Positions 1 through 39,881 of a stretch of DNA of 64,000 nucleotides are shown piece by piece. Source of the DNA: Streptomyces sp. NBC_00370. GTDB taxonomy: Bacteria; Actinomycetota; Actinomycetes; Streptomycetales; Streptomycetaceae. Both the position numbers and the translations under genes were made by a program. The first letter of the stretch is position 1. Every line of letters starts with the position of its first letter. The stretch is taken from assembly GCF_036084755.1 (NCBI RefSeq), contig NZ_CP107968.1:7820001-7884000 (forward strand), in the 5' to 3' direction. The notes below the pieces were generated by a model. It was not told where the DNA came from. It saw only the letters and a program-made list of their open reading frames with translations, and ran no database searches.

Positions 1-1
1 C

Positions 2-31225
<31,224 letters not shown>

Positions 31226-31236
31226 CCTGGTCCGTT

Positions 31237-31268
31237 CCCGGCTCCCCGCGGCTCGGCCCGGAGCCGGG
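31237..31268 (+). terminator. Hairpin after the PKS stop codon
   Basis: A perfect 9-bp inverted repeat (CCCGGCTCC at 31237-31245 and GGAGCCGGG at 31260-31268) with a 14-base loop begins 11 bases after the PKS stop. There is no U-tract, which is common for actinomycete terminators. It separates the PKS from the promoter-like region of the thioesterase gene. Confidence 0.55.
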
Positions 31269-31311
31269 GGCGGGGCCTGGCAAGTCGGCTCGCCGGGGGA
31301 TCGTCGAGAGT

Positions 31312-31342
31312 CTAGGGAATTTCCCACTGTCCGTCCTAGTGG
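31312..31342 (+). promoter_or_regulatory. Candidate PAS-LuxR (PimM-type) operator and promoter of the thioesterase gene
   Basis: CTAGGGAATTTCCCAC at 31312-31327 contains a perfect palindrome GGGAA-T-TTCCC (31315-31325). The published PimM box is, from memory, CTVGGGAWWTCCCBAG; this site has the same GGGA...TCCC core with one extra base in the middle and a weaker right flank. A possible -10 (TAGTGG, 31337-31342) follows 11 bases later, the placement expected for an activator covering the -35 region. A PAS-LuxR gene lies at 38707-39390. Binding is inferred. Confidence 0.5.
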
Positions 31343-31397
31343 AATGGGGCGGTCGCCCACCGGGCCGAAACGCTCGGCCTACCGCTAGGAGGAGACG

Positions 31398-32153
31398 ATG
31401 ACGACGTCCACCGAGGAGAGCCTCTGGGCGCGCGGCTTCCACCCCGCGCCCGACAGTGCCAGACAGCTCTTCTGTTTCCCCCACGCGGGTGGCTCGGCGT
31501 CCTTCTACTTTCCCGTGTCCGCTCAACTGTCGTCCGTGGCAGAGGTGTTCGCGGTGCAGTACCCGGGCCGCCAGGACCGGCGCAAGGAGACGAGCCCCAG
31601 TGACATCGGGACCATGGCCGACCAGGTCTACGGGGCGCTGCGTGAGCGGCTCTTCGCCCGGCCGACGACGTTCTTCGGGCACAGCATGGGCGCGACGCTC
31701 GCTTTCGAGGTCACGCGGCGGTTCGAAGCCGACGGCGGCAAGCTCTCCCATCTGTTCGCCTCGGGGCGGCGCGCGCCGTCGCGCTTCCGGGACGAGGACG
31801 TGCACCGGCGCAGTGACGACGGGATCGTCGCCGAGCTGAAGCTGATGTCCGGCACCAACACGGAGCTGCTCGGCGACGAGGAGATCCTGCGGATGATCCT
31901 GCCCGCGATCCGCAGCGACTACGAGGCCATCGAGACGTACCGCTGTGAGCCGGGGACGGCGGTCCGGGCTCCGATCACCGCGCTGACCGGGGACAGCGAC
32001 CCGAAGACCTCGCTGGACGAGGCCGAGGACTGGCGTGGGCACACCGGCGGACCCTTCGAGCTGAAGGTCTATCCCGGTGGCCACTTCTACCTCACCTCCC
32101 AGGCGCCGGCCGTGCTGTCGCTTCTGCGGGAGCACCTGTCCACCGGTGTCTAG
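31398..32153 (+). CDS. Type II thioesterase of the polyketide cluster
   Basis: A 251-residue alpha/beta hydrolase that hydrolyses aberrant or stalled acyl groups from PKS carrier proteins (editing role). The N-terminal CFPHAGGSA motif is typical of type II thioesterases. The catalytic triad is visible as Ser96 in GHSMG, Asp201 in GDSDP and His229 in PGGHFYL. The ATG at 31398 has a strong ribosome-binding site AGGAGGAG (31387-31394). It is a free-standing protein, not fused to the PKS, so it does not itself cyclise the product. It lies in the same direction as the PKS, 172 bases downstream, behind a hairpin and a candidate PAS-LuxR box, which suggests its own regulated promoter. NysE, AmphE and PimI are the functional counterparts in known polyene clusters. 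Confidence 0.93.
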   Translation: MTTSTEESLWARGFHPAPDSARQLFCFPHAGGSASFYFPVSAQLSSVAEVFAVQYPGRQDRRKETSPSDIGTMADQVYGALRERLFARPTTFFGHSMGATLAFEVTRRFEADGGKLSHLFASGRRAPSRFRDEDVHRRSDDGIVAELKLMSGTNTELLGDEEILRMILPAIRSDYEAIETYRCEPGTAVRAPITALTGDSDPKTSLDEAEDWRGHTGGPFELKVYPGGHFYLTSQAPAVLSLLREHLSTGV

Positions 32154-32356
32154 GCCGGGTCGGCGAACAGGGCAAGTCCGTGAGTGGTCGTGCCCCTGAG
32201 GTCCCGGCCAACTCGCGACGCGTCGTACGCACGCGTGTTCCGTAGCGCCCCGGGTAGGCGAAATGCGGTGGCCTCGGCTCTGCGTATTCTGCTTCGCGCC
32301 GGGTAGCCACCCAGGTCCGGGCATCTGTTGTGTCCACGCCAAGTGAGGAGTTCTCG

Positions 32357-35300
32357 ATGCTGGATCAGGCCGAGTTCGCGGGTTTGTCCAGCATCCTGGT
32401 CGGTCGTGCCGAAGAGTCGCGGCTGCTGGACCATCACACCGAAACGGCGCGGGCGGGACAGCCCGGACTGGTGATCGTGTCCGGCCCGGCCGGCATCGGG
32501 AAGTCCAGCCTGTTGGCTGCCTTCCTGGCCGGCGACGCGTGCCGCGGTGTGACCGCCCTGCACGCGGTCTGCGGCCCCGCCACGGCAAGCTCGGCATACG
32601 GCGCTGTCCGGGAGCTGTTCGGCCCGCTGCGGCTCGGTGGCGAGGACGCCGAGAATGCCGAAGGCGCGGAAGAAGCCGAGGAAGCAGCGGGCGCGGCGGA
32701 CTCACCCCTGCTGCGAGGTGTCGCCCCCCGCGCGCGGTCCGTGCTCGGCGCCGACCCGGCCGGGGAAGGACAGCGGGGCCAGGACCTGTCCGGCCCCCCG
32801 GCCGCCTATCAGGTGCTGTACGGGCTGTACCGCCTCGCGGCGAACGTGATGGCGGAGCGCCCGCTCGTGCTCGTCCTCGACGACGTGCACCAATGCGACG
32901 AACACTCCCTGCGCTGGATCGATTTCCTGCTCCGGCGCGCGGACGACCTGCCGCTGCTCGTCGTGCTCGCCCGCCGCAGCGAGCACGAACCCGCCGCCCC
33001 CGCCGCTCTCGCGGAGATCACCGCGCAGCGCCGGCCCGCCGTGCTGCGGCTGGCGCCGCTGACGTACACGGACGTCGGGGAGATGGTGCGGCGGATCCTC
33101 CCGCTCGGCGCCGGTACGCACGTCCCCGCCCGCGGCCAACCCCCCGCTCCTGCCGCCGCCGTCACCGCCGCTACGGCGGACCCCGCCGAACGGACCTTCG
33201 TCGAGCAGGCCACGGCCGTCTCCGGCGGCAACCCCCGCACCCTCGGCCGGCTGCTGGACGCGCTGCGCGCCGAAGGCGTACGGCCGGACGAGCACGGGGT
33301 GGGCCGCGTCGCCGAGGTCGGCGGTGAGGTCGCCGCGGACTCGGTCCAGGGACTGCTGGACCGGCAGCCGCCCTGGGTGCGCGACGTGGCCACAGCCGTC
33401 GCCGTCCTCGGTGAGGAGTCAGCCGACCTGGTCGGCCCCCTCGTCGGGGTGGCCCCCACGCTCGTGGCGCGGGCCCTGCTGATCCTGCGGTGCGCCGGAT
33501 TCGTCGCGCCGGACCGGACGGAGCTGATCCACGACTCGCTGCGCTCGGCCGTACTCGAACCGATCGGCGCCCACGGTCTGGCCCAACTCCGCACCAGGGC
33601 AGCGCTGTTGCTCAGCGACGCAGGCCGGCCCGCCGAGCATGCCGCCGGTCAGCTCATGCTGCTGCCCGCGCTGCCGCAGTCCTGGATGCCGGACGTGCTC
33701 AGGGACGCGGCGGACCAGGCCGGCAGCCGGGGCGCGCCCGACACGGCGGTGCGGTATCTGTACCGGGTGCTGGAGGCGGAGCCGGACAGTGTGCGGCTGC
33801 GCCTCCAGATGGCCAAGTCGCTGGCGGAGAGCGATCCGCCGCACGCCATCCGGCTGCTGGACGAGGCGCTGGCCCGCTCCGACGACATCCGCACCAAGGC
33901 GAAGGTCGCCGTCCAGTACGGCATGACCTGCCTCGCCGTACAGAAGTCACGCACCGGGGTACGGGTCGTCGAAGAGGCCCTGACGGACCTGGACGCCGGA
34001 CTCGGGACCGGCACCTGCCCCGTCGACCCGGCCGACCGCGAACTGCGCACCCAGCTCGAATCAGTTCTGCTGATCGTCGGGGCGAGGGAGAAGACGACGA
34101 TCTCCACGGTCCGCGACCGGGCCGAGCGGCTGACCGCCCCGCCCGGCGACACCCCGGCCGAGCGCCAGATGCTCTCCATGATGACCGTGCTGAACGCGAT
34201 GGGGGGCCACTCCGCCGAGCAGACGGTCGAACAGGCCCGCCGGGCTCTGCGGTTCCAGGGATGCGAGCTGGAGAGCTGGCTGCTGATCACCTCGGCCTTC
34301 GCCCTCACCCTCGCCGACGAGGTCGGTGAGGCCCTGGACGCGCTGGACCGCCTTCTCCAGTACGGCCAGGACAACGGCGCCGTCTGGACCTACGTGGCCG
34401 CCCTGTCCGCCCGGGCCCTGCTGCTGCACAACATGGGCGCTATCCCCGACGCGCTCGCCGACGCCCAGACGTCGATCGAGATCATCACCCAGGAGAACTG
34501 GCGCGACAGCGCGCCGCTCGCGCAGGCCGCGCTCGCGACCGTACTGGTCGACCGGGGCGAGCCCGAACGGGCCGAGGAACTGCTGGCCGGTATCAAGCCC
34601 CCGTCCCTCGACCGTTTCGTCATCGAACATCACTGGTACCTGATGGCCCGCGCCCGCGCCCGGCGGGCACTCGGCGACCCGGAGGCGGCGCTCGGTCTGT
34701 ACCTGCGGTGCGGCGAGTCCCTGGCACAGGCCCGCTTCACCAACCCGGCGTTCCTGCCCTGGTGGGCGGAGGCCGCGTGTCTGCTGGCGGGCATGAACCG
34801 GGCCGACGAGGCCCGGGAAATCATCGAGTACAGCAGCGAGTTGGCCGCGCGGTGGGGAACACCGCGGGTACGGGGCCTCGCCGTGCTGGCCGACGGGATG
34901 ACCACTCCGGGCGGGGCCGGCGTCGAGCTGATCACCGAATCGGTCCGGCTCCTGGCCGATTCGCCCGCCCGGGGCGAACACGCCAAGGCCGAGTACCTCC
35001 TCGGCCGGGCCCTGCTGAAGACCGGTGACCAGCGCGCGGCCCGCGAACACCTGCGCACCGCCGCCGACCTCGCCCAGCGCTGCGGCGCCCTCGCGCTCGC
35101 CGGGGACTCGCGCAAGCTGCTGGTCACCGCGGGCGGCAGGATGCGCAAGATGAGCGCCTGTCCGCTGGACATGCTGACCGCGATGGAACGCAGGGTGGCG
35201 GGACTGGCCGCCGACGGAGCGAGCAACCGGTCCATAGCGGAGTCCCTCTTCGTCACCGTACGGACCGTGGAGACGCATCTGACGAGCGTCTACCGGAAAC

Positions 35301-35404
35301 TCGGTGTCAGCCGCCGTACCGAACTCGGCGCCGTCCTGCACACACCCGACATCCCCGACAGACAACCACCTGGCTGGGCGTTCGAGTCACGCCGACAGAG
35401 CTGA
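32357..35404 (+). CDS. LAL-family LuxR transcriptional regulator (first copy)
   Basis: A 1015-residue large ATP-binding regulator of the LuxR family, a class that usually activates antibiotic clusters. Near the N-terminus is a Walker A motif GPAGIGKSS (residues about 43-51) and a Walker B-like LVLVLDDVHQCD. The long middle region resembles TPR/helical repeats. The C-terminal HTH (residues about 940-995) contains RTVETHLTSVYRKLGVS. The ATG at 32357 was chosen because GAGGAG (32345-32350) is correctly spaced; a GTG at 32330 in the same frame has no clear ribosome site. An acidic Glu/Ala-rich insert (EDAENAEGAEEAEEAAGAAD) breaks the ATPase region and is poorly conserved-looking. It resembles NysRI/AmphRI-type proteins in size and setting. 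It is 203 bases from the thioesterase gene in the same direction. Confidence 0.92.
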   Translation: MLDQAEFAGLSSILVGRAEESRLLDHHTETARAGQPGLVIVSGPAGIGKSSLLAAFLAGDACRGVTALHAVCGPATASSAYGAVRELFGPLRLGGEDAENAEGAEEAEEAAGAADSPLLRGVAPRARSVLGADPAGEGQRGQDLSGPPAAYQVLYGLYRLAANVMAERPLVLVLDDVHQCDEHSLRWIDFLLRRADDLPLLVVLARRSEHEPAAPAALAEITAQRRPAVLRLAPLTYTDVGEMVRRILPLGAGTHVPARGQPPAPAAAVTAATADPAERTFVEQATAVSGGNPRTLGRLLDALRAEGVRPDEHGVGRVAEVGGEVAADSVQGLLDRQPPWVRDVATAVAVLGEESADLVGPLVGVAPTLVARALLILRCAGFVAPDRTELIHDSLRSAVLEPIGAHGLAQLRTRAALLLSDAGRPAEHAAGQLMLLPALPQSWMPDVLRDAADQAGSRGAPDTAVRYLYRVLEAEPDSVRLRLQMAKSLAESDPPHAIRLLDEALARSDDIRTKAKVAVQYGMTCLAVQKSRTGVRVVEEALTDLDAGLGTGTCPVDPADRELRTQLESVLLIVGAREKTTISTVRDRAERLTAPPGDTPAERQMLSMMTVLNAMGGHSAEQTVEQARRALRFQGCELESWLLITSAFALTLADEVGEALDALDRLLQYGQDNGAVWTYVAALSARALLLHNMGAIPDALADAQTSIEIITQENWRDSAPLAQAALATVLVDRGEPERAEELLAGIKPPSLDRFVIEHHWYLMARARARRALGDPEAALGLYLRCGESLAQARFTNPAFLPWWAEAACLLAGMNRADEAREIIEYSSELAARWGTPRVRGLAVLADGMTTPGGAGVELITESVRLLADSPARGEHAKAEYLLGRALLKTGDQRAAREHLRTAADLAQRCGALALAGDSRKLLVTAGGRMRKMSACPLDMLTAMERRVAGLAADGASNRSIAESLFVTVRTVETHLTSVYRKLGVSRRTELGAVLHTPDIPDRQPPGWAFESRRQS

Positions 35405-35437
35405 AGCGAGCTGAGCGAGGCGGTGCGTGTGACAGGC

Positions 35438-35455
35438 CGGAGTGGCGGAACTCCG
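35438..35455. promoter_or_regulatory. Inverted repeat between the two LAL genes
   Basis: CGGAGT (35438-35443), six bases, then ACTCCG (35450-35455): a perfect dyad about 34 bases after the stop of the first LAL gene. It may be an operator for the second LAL gene or a weak terminator. Nothing else in the sequence decides between these. Confidence 0.35.
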
Positions 35456-35520
35456 AACCCGAGAACCATGAAGTCGATGTACGGTCCGAACCCCCGTCGG
35501 GCCGTACCACCGCTGCGGAA

Positions 35521-35543
35521 GCGCCGGCCTGACGAGCCGGCGC
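35521..35543 (+). terminator. Short GC hairpin just upstream of the second LAL gene
   Basis: GCGCCGGC (35521-35528) and GCCGGCGC (35536-35543) form a perfect 8-bp stem with a 7-base loop, 37 bases before the second LAL start. It could end read-through from the first LAL gene or act in the leader of the second. Confidence 0.35.
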
Positions 35544-35579
35544 CGGCGCCGGTGCGGGCCACGAAAGGACGGCCGACCG

Positions 35580-38318
35580 ATGCTTCTTGAACGGGACACC
35601 GAACTGGCCTGTGTGGAAGCCGCCTTGAGAGCCGCAGGGGCGGGCACCTCGTCGCTGGTCCTCGTCACGGGGCCCGTCGGTATCGGACGCTCCGTACTGC
35701 TGCGGAGCCTGCCCGACCTGGCGGCCGGCCAGGACGTACGTGTCCTGCGGGCCAACGCGGCACCGATGGAGCAGGACTTCGCGCACGGCGTCGTCCACCA
35801 ACTGTTCGACAGCCTGCCGCCCGCCGGCGCCGACACCGGGGCCGCCACCGCGACTTCCGCCGATACCGACCCGTTCACGGACCCCTTCGACCCGCGGGCA
35901 CTGCTCGCCGGCGCCGCCCCGCACACCAGGCTGCTCATCCTGGTGGACGACCTGCAATGGGCGGACGTCCCTTCGCTGCGCTGGCTGGCCCGCCTCGCCC
36001 GACCGGCCGGCCGGCGCCAAGGAAGTGCGGCGCCGGCCGCCGTTGTCGTCTGCACCCTGCGCGACGGAGACGCCAGGGCCCGCCACAGCGCGGTACGGGA
36101 GGTCGCCGACGCGGCCACCGGGATCCTGCGCCCGGCGCCGCTGTCGCTCGACGCCACCAGAGCCCTGATACGTGCCCAGTACGGCACACCGGGCCATGAC
36201 GAGTACGCCCGCGCCTGCCACGAGACCTCGGCGGGCAACCCGCTGTTCCTGACGTCCGTACTGCTGACCATGGCGGGCGCCGGCTTTCCGCCGACCGCCG
36301 AACACAGCGCGCAGGCAAGCGCGTTGCGCCCCTCGGCGCTGCGCGAACGACTCGCCAGCCTGCTGCGGACGCAGCCGCCCGGGGTGGCCGCCCTGGCGGC
36401 GGCCGTCGCGTCCTTCGGCACCCAGGACGACCCTGCCCTCGTCCGGCAGCTGTCCGGACTCGACGAGGAAGGCTTCGCCGCCGCGCTGCGCGCGCTGCGC
36501 GACATCGGTCTGCTCACCGACGCGCACGAGCCGCGCTTCGTCCACCCGGTGGTACGGGACGCCGTCGAGTCGACGATGACCCCGTCGGAACGCGAGCGTG
36601 CGCACACCGCCGCCGCGGACATGCTGCACCGGCGCGGCCGGCCGGCCGAGCAGGTCGCCGCCCATCTCACGGCCGTCGCCACCGTCGACCGCCCCTGGGC
36701 GGTGGCCGTCCTGCGCGCCGCCGCCGCTGCCGCGCTGCGCAGGGGCGCGCCGCAGACCGCGGCCGGCTATCTGCGCCACGCGCTGCCGCGCCATCACGCC
36801 CAGGACGAGCGCAGGGCCCGGCTGCTGATCGACCTGGCCACTACGGAGGGCGGCTACGACCTGGAGGCGTGCGAACGGCACATCACCCAGGCGACGGCGC
36901 TGCTCACCACGGCGGGGGACCGGGCCGCCGCGGCGCTGCGGATCCCGCCGGCCCTCCTCGGCACGGCGTCCCCGGTGGCCAAGGGCCTGCTGCGCCGGGC
37001 AGCGGCGGAACTCGGCGAGCCCGCTTCCCTGGACGGGCCCGCGCGGGAGACGGCCCTGCGGATCGAGGCCCGGCTCAGGCACTGCGGCCACGACAGCCCC
37101 GCCGAGCTGGCCTCGGCAGCCGAACGCCTGCGTGAGCTGGGGGACGAGCCGCCGCTCGACTCTCCGGCCGAACGCGAACTGGCGGCCGTCCTCGTCTGCT
37201 CGGGGACGCTCACCGGCCGGCTCTCCGCCGCCGCGGCGGCCCGTACCGCCAACCGCGTCCTGGAACGCGAGCCCGCCGATTCGGCGCGTGTGCACACGGC
37301 GCTGCCGCTGGTCGTGATCACGCTGTTCGCCGCGGAATCCGTGCGGGTGCTCGACTCCTGGCTGACGGCCGAGCAGCACCCCCGGCGGCGGAACGCGACG
37401 GGCGCCGACGATGTGCTCGTCTCCGCCGAGCGGGCACTCGTGCTCGTCTCGCAGGGCCGGCTGACCCAGGCGCGCGAACACGTCGAACGCGTCATGGGCC
37501 TTGACGAGACGGACTGGCGCGAGATCTCCATCATCGTGCTGTCCGCCGTCGCCCTCGAACTGCGCGATCCGGCGCTGAGCGAACGGATCCTGGCCCGGAG
37601 CCGTGGCCGCCGCTCGGCAGGGCCGGCCCTCGCGGCCACCCTGCAGATCCTCCAGGCGTCGCTCGATGCCCAACAGGGCTTGCGGGCAAGGGCGTTGGAG
37701 AGCCTGCTCGCCTGCGGCCGGCAGCTGGACGGCGCCGGCTGGCAGAACTCGGCACTCTTCCCGTGGCGCCCGCACGCCATCGGCCTCTACCACCGCCTCG
37801 GTGACTCCCGCGCCGCGCTGAGCCTGGCCGAAGAGGAATACGCGTGGGCCACGGCCTGGGGAGCGCCCACCGGGCTCGGCAGGGCGCTGCGGCTGAAGGG
37901 CTGGCTGGCCGAGGCCGAGGGCGTACCCCTGCTGCGGGAGGCTGTCGACGTACTGCGCGGGTCGGTGCACGAGCTCGAACTCGCTCGCACCCTGGTCCTG
38001 TTGGGCCAGCGGCTGGGCAGCGGTTCTGAGGCGGAGGCCGCGCTGCGGGAGGCCGGCACGCTGGCGGCAGCCTGTGGCGCTCCCTGGCTGGTGGAGCGGG
38101 CCGGGCTCGGCGTCGGCGCCGCCGCCATGCCGCAGAAGGCGGTGCTCACCCGCAGCGAGCGCCGGGTCCTCGACTTCGTCAGCCGCGGCCTGACCAACCA
38201 GGAGATCGCGTGCGAACTCGGCGTGAGCGCCCGCGCCGTCGAGAAGCACCTGACGAACTCCTACCGGAAGCTCGGTGTTTCGGGCCGGCACGAACTCTCG
38301 GGCGCGCTGCCGGCCTGA
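35580..38318 (+). CDS. LAL-family LuxR transcriptional regulator (second copy)
   Basis: A 912-residue large LuxR regulator. It starts at ATG 35580 with GAAAGGA (35563-35569) upstream. The Walker A position reads GPVGIGRS (residues 31-38): the usual Lys is Arg, so nucleotide binding may be altered. A Walker B-like LLILVDDLQWAD follows. The C-terminal HTH (about 856-908) contains ARAVEKHLTNSYRKLGVSGRHEL. The middle is helical repeat-like and Ala/Arg-rich. It lies 175 bases after the first LAL gene, same direction. Tandem LAL genes plus a PAS-LuxR gene are the arrangement known from nystatin, amphotericin and related polyene clusters. The role as a pathway activator is inferred from that context. 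Confidence 0.92.
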   Translation: MLLERDTELACVEAALRAAGAGTSSLVLVTGPVGIGRSVLLRSLPDLAAGQDVRVLRANAAPMEQDFAHGVVHQLFDSLPPAGADTGAATATSADTDPFTDPFDPRALLAGAAPHTRLLILVDDLQWADVPSLRWLARLARPAGRRQGSAAPAAVVVCTLRDGDARARHSAVREVADAATGILRPAPLSLDATRALIRAQYGTPGHDEYARACHETSAGNPLFLTSVLLTMAGAGFPPTAEHSAQASALRPSALRERLASLLRTQPPGVAALAAAVASFGTQDDPALVRQLSGLDEEGFAAALRALRDIGLLTDAHEPRFVHPVVRDAVESTMTPSERERAHTAAADMLHRRGRPAEQVAAHLTAVATVDRPWAVAVLRAAAAAALRRGAPQTAAGYLRHALPRHHAQDERRARLLIDLATTEGGYDLEACERHITQATALLTTAGDRAAAALRIPPALLGTASPVAKGLLRRAAAELGEPASLDGPARETALRIEARLRHCGHDSPAELASAAERLRELGDEPPLDSPAERELAAVLVCSGTLTGRLSAAAAARTANRVLEREPADSARVHTALPLVVITLFAAESVRVLDSWLTAEQHPRRRNATGADDVLVSAERALVLVSQGRLTQAREHVERVMGLDETDWREISIIVLSAVALELRDPALSERILARSRGRRSAGPALAATLQILQASLDAQQGLRARALESLLACGRQLDGAGWQNSALFPWRPHAIGLYHRLGDSRAALSLAEEEYAWATAWGAPTGLGRALRLKGWLAEAEGVPLLREAVDVLRGSVHELELARTLVLLGQRLGSGSEAEAALREAGTLAAACGAPWLVERAGLGVGAAAMPQKAVLTRSERRVLDFVSRGLTNQEIACELGVSARAVEKHLTNSYRKLGVSGRHELSGALPA

Positions 38319-38706
38319 ACCTGCTTCCCCAGCTCTTATGCGCACCTCCCGGCTCCGACGCGCGTTTATGACTGCCGATCAAGTGCGGCCTAGTCGAAGC
38401 GCATATGCAAACCTCAGAGGAACCTCAAGCGCGACTCAATTGTGGGGATGCGCCCCAATCGATCGGGCCGCCCTGCCGAGTTCGGGTTCACAGGCGCCGT
38501 CATTTCGGACCGTACCTCCGGAGGGTGCGACCACAGCTTTAGCCGGGGGGACAGAGGCGTCGTTGACTGGTAACTCCAAATTCTTTAGCCTCAATTTGTA
38601 AGTGGAATGCCGGTCGGGTGGTATGGCCGGATACTGACGTCAACCGGCGCCTGACGTCATTGCATATTCGGAAGAATCAGAGTCGGACTGAAAGGATGGC
38701 GGTCTC
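38319..38706. promoter_or_regulatory. 388-base regulatory region ahead of the PAS-LuxR gene
   Basis: This gap has no gene. It is richer in A/T than its surroundings. It holds GGGG-ATGCG-CCCC (38444-38456), a 10-bp palindrome CCTCCGGAGG (38515-38524), a possible -35/-10 pair TTGACT (38563-38568) and TTTAGC (38585-38590), and two identical palindromes TGACGTCA (38635-38642 and 38652-38659). The amount of symmetric sequence suggests several regulators act here. Confidence 0.5.
38635..38659. promoter_or_regulatory. Twin TGACGTCA palindromes, candidate operator
   Basis: Two perfect 8-bp palindromes TGACGTCA sit 17 bp apart (each within CTGACGTCA), 48-72 bases upstream of the GTG of the PAS-LuxR gene and downstream of the candidate TTGACT promoter. 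Paired identical dyads of this kind suggest cooperative binding by a dimeric regulator. The protein is unknown. Confidence 0.45.
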
Positions 38707-39390
38707 GTGGAGATTGCTGCACTCGCAGATTCTGCGCCGGTCACAACCGGCGAACTCGTACCTGACCGGGCCGGGGGCGCTGACGCCCGGCAGTTCGACC
38801 AGCTCGGACTGTGTATGGCCTCGCTCGACCCCGCCCTCACCATCCAGCAGGCGAACCAGGAGTTCTTCCGCCAGTTCGGCGACTCCTCGGCCGACCTCTG
38901 TGGACGCAGCTTCCGCGACCTGGTGCACCCCAGTGTCCAGCAGCCGCTGATGCGCCAGTTCTCCCGGCTGATCGAAGGCAAGCGGCAGCGCTTCGCCTCG
39001 CATGTGGTGGCTCTCGGGTCGGAGGACTCCGCATTCGCAGGTACGCTCACCGCCGCCGCCGTGACCGGGGAGACCCCCGACGTGGCGGCGATCCTGGTGC
39101 TCATGCGGTCGACCAGGGGCGCGGACGACGCAGGCGTCCTGACCAGCAGGAAGAAGATACTCACCGAGATCGACGCACGCATCCTCGAAGGTATCGCCGC
39201 AGGTCTGTCCACGATCCCGCTGGCCTCGCGGCTCTATCTGAGCCGGCAGGGAGTCGAGTACCACGTCACAGGACTGCTCAGGAAGCTCAGGGTCCCCAAC
39301 CGCGCCGCCCTGGTCTCCCGCGCCTACTCCATGGGTGTTCTCAACGTCGGTACCTGGCCGCCCAAAGTCGTTGAAGACTTCATCAAGTGA
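38707..39390 (+). CDS. PAS-LuxR transcriptional activator, PimM/NysRIV/AmphRIV type
   Basis: A 227-residue regulator with an N-terminal PAS fold (about 30-135; contains LGLCMASLDPALTIQQANQ and GRSFRDLVHP) and a C-terminal LuxR HTH (about 155-212; RLYLSRQGVEYHVTGLLRKL). This two-domain layout defines the polyene activators PimM, NysRIV and AmphRIV, which bind a short palindrome in front of PKS and accessory genes. The start is GTG 38707, preceded by AAAGGA (38691-38696) at good spacing. It is slightly longer at the N-terminus than PimM (192 residues, from memory). A candidate target site lies at 31312-31327 before the thioesterase gene. The presence of this regulator is a strong independent sign that the PKS makes a polyene. 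Confidence 0.93.
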   Translation: MEIAALADSAPVTTGELVPDRAGGADARQFDQLGLCMASLDPALTIQQANQEFFRQFGDSSADLCGRSFRDLVHPSVQQPLMRQFSRLIEGKRQRFASHVVALGSEDSAFAGTLTAAAVTGETPDVAAILVLMRSTRGADDAGVLTSRKKILTEIDARILEGIAAGLSTIPLASRLYLSRQGVEYHVTGLLRKLRVPNRAALVSRAYSMGVLNVGTWPPKVVEDFIK

Positions 39391-39405
39391 GGCCCGGGGC
39401 GGGCC
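39391..39405 (+). terminator. Small hairpin after the PAS-LuxR gene
   Basis: GGCCCG (39391-39396), three bases, CGGGCC (39400-39405) directly follows the stop codon. The stem is only 6 bp, so this is a weak candidate terminator. Confidence 0.3.
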
Positions 39406-39810
39406 GTTCCCTTGCCCGTCCGCCGCCTCGTGTAGGCCCGTACACCGCCCGTCGGACGGTGGCGCCCTGTCGAAGGGCACCACGGTTCCGGCGGGCTTTC
39501 CGGTTCTTGTCCCGGAATCATGCGGAGTCATGGACAGGTAAGAACTCGGCTCCTGCGGCTTCAGCACTTGAATTAACTCCCGAAGTGCATCCTGATCTAT
39601 TCGAGTTTGAATTACAGGATTTCCATGTGGTTTTGGACCGCTGTGGATGTGGTTTTGCTGCCCGCTTATTTCTGTGCTTCCTTCACGGGAGCATTACAGC
39701 TATTTTCCGTACCCGTCATTCGTTACCGGCATCGACACCCCAATCCGGACCTCCCCCGGCGGATGCGGGCACGCGTGGGGCGGGATACGGGCACCTCCGT
39801 CGCGAAGACG
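39406..39810. other. Gene-free boundary between the polyketide and sugar clusters
   Basis: About 400 bases without a supportable gene. The stretch 39540-39735 is clearly richer in A and T than the rest of the window and includes an 8-base direct repeat TTGAATTA (39568-39575 and 39607-39614). Short open frames here use codons such as TTA and TTT that are rare in the neighbours, so coding is unlikely. Confidence 0.5.
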
Positions 39811-39852
39811 GGCGGCGGCGCCCCGCTCAGGAGTGAGCGGGACGCCGCCGCC
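39811..39852. terminator. Strong bidirectional hairpin terminator
   Basis: The left arm (39811-39829) and right arm (39834-39852) pair over 18 bp with one C/A mismatch and a 4-base loop (GGAG). It lies 30 bases beyond the stop of the reverse-strand DUF4832 gene and also downstream of the PAS-LuxR gene, so it can end transcription from both sides. Confidence 0.75.
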
Positions 39853-39881
39853 GAGATGCGTGAGGCGCCGGACGTCAGATG

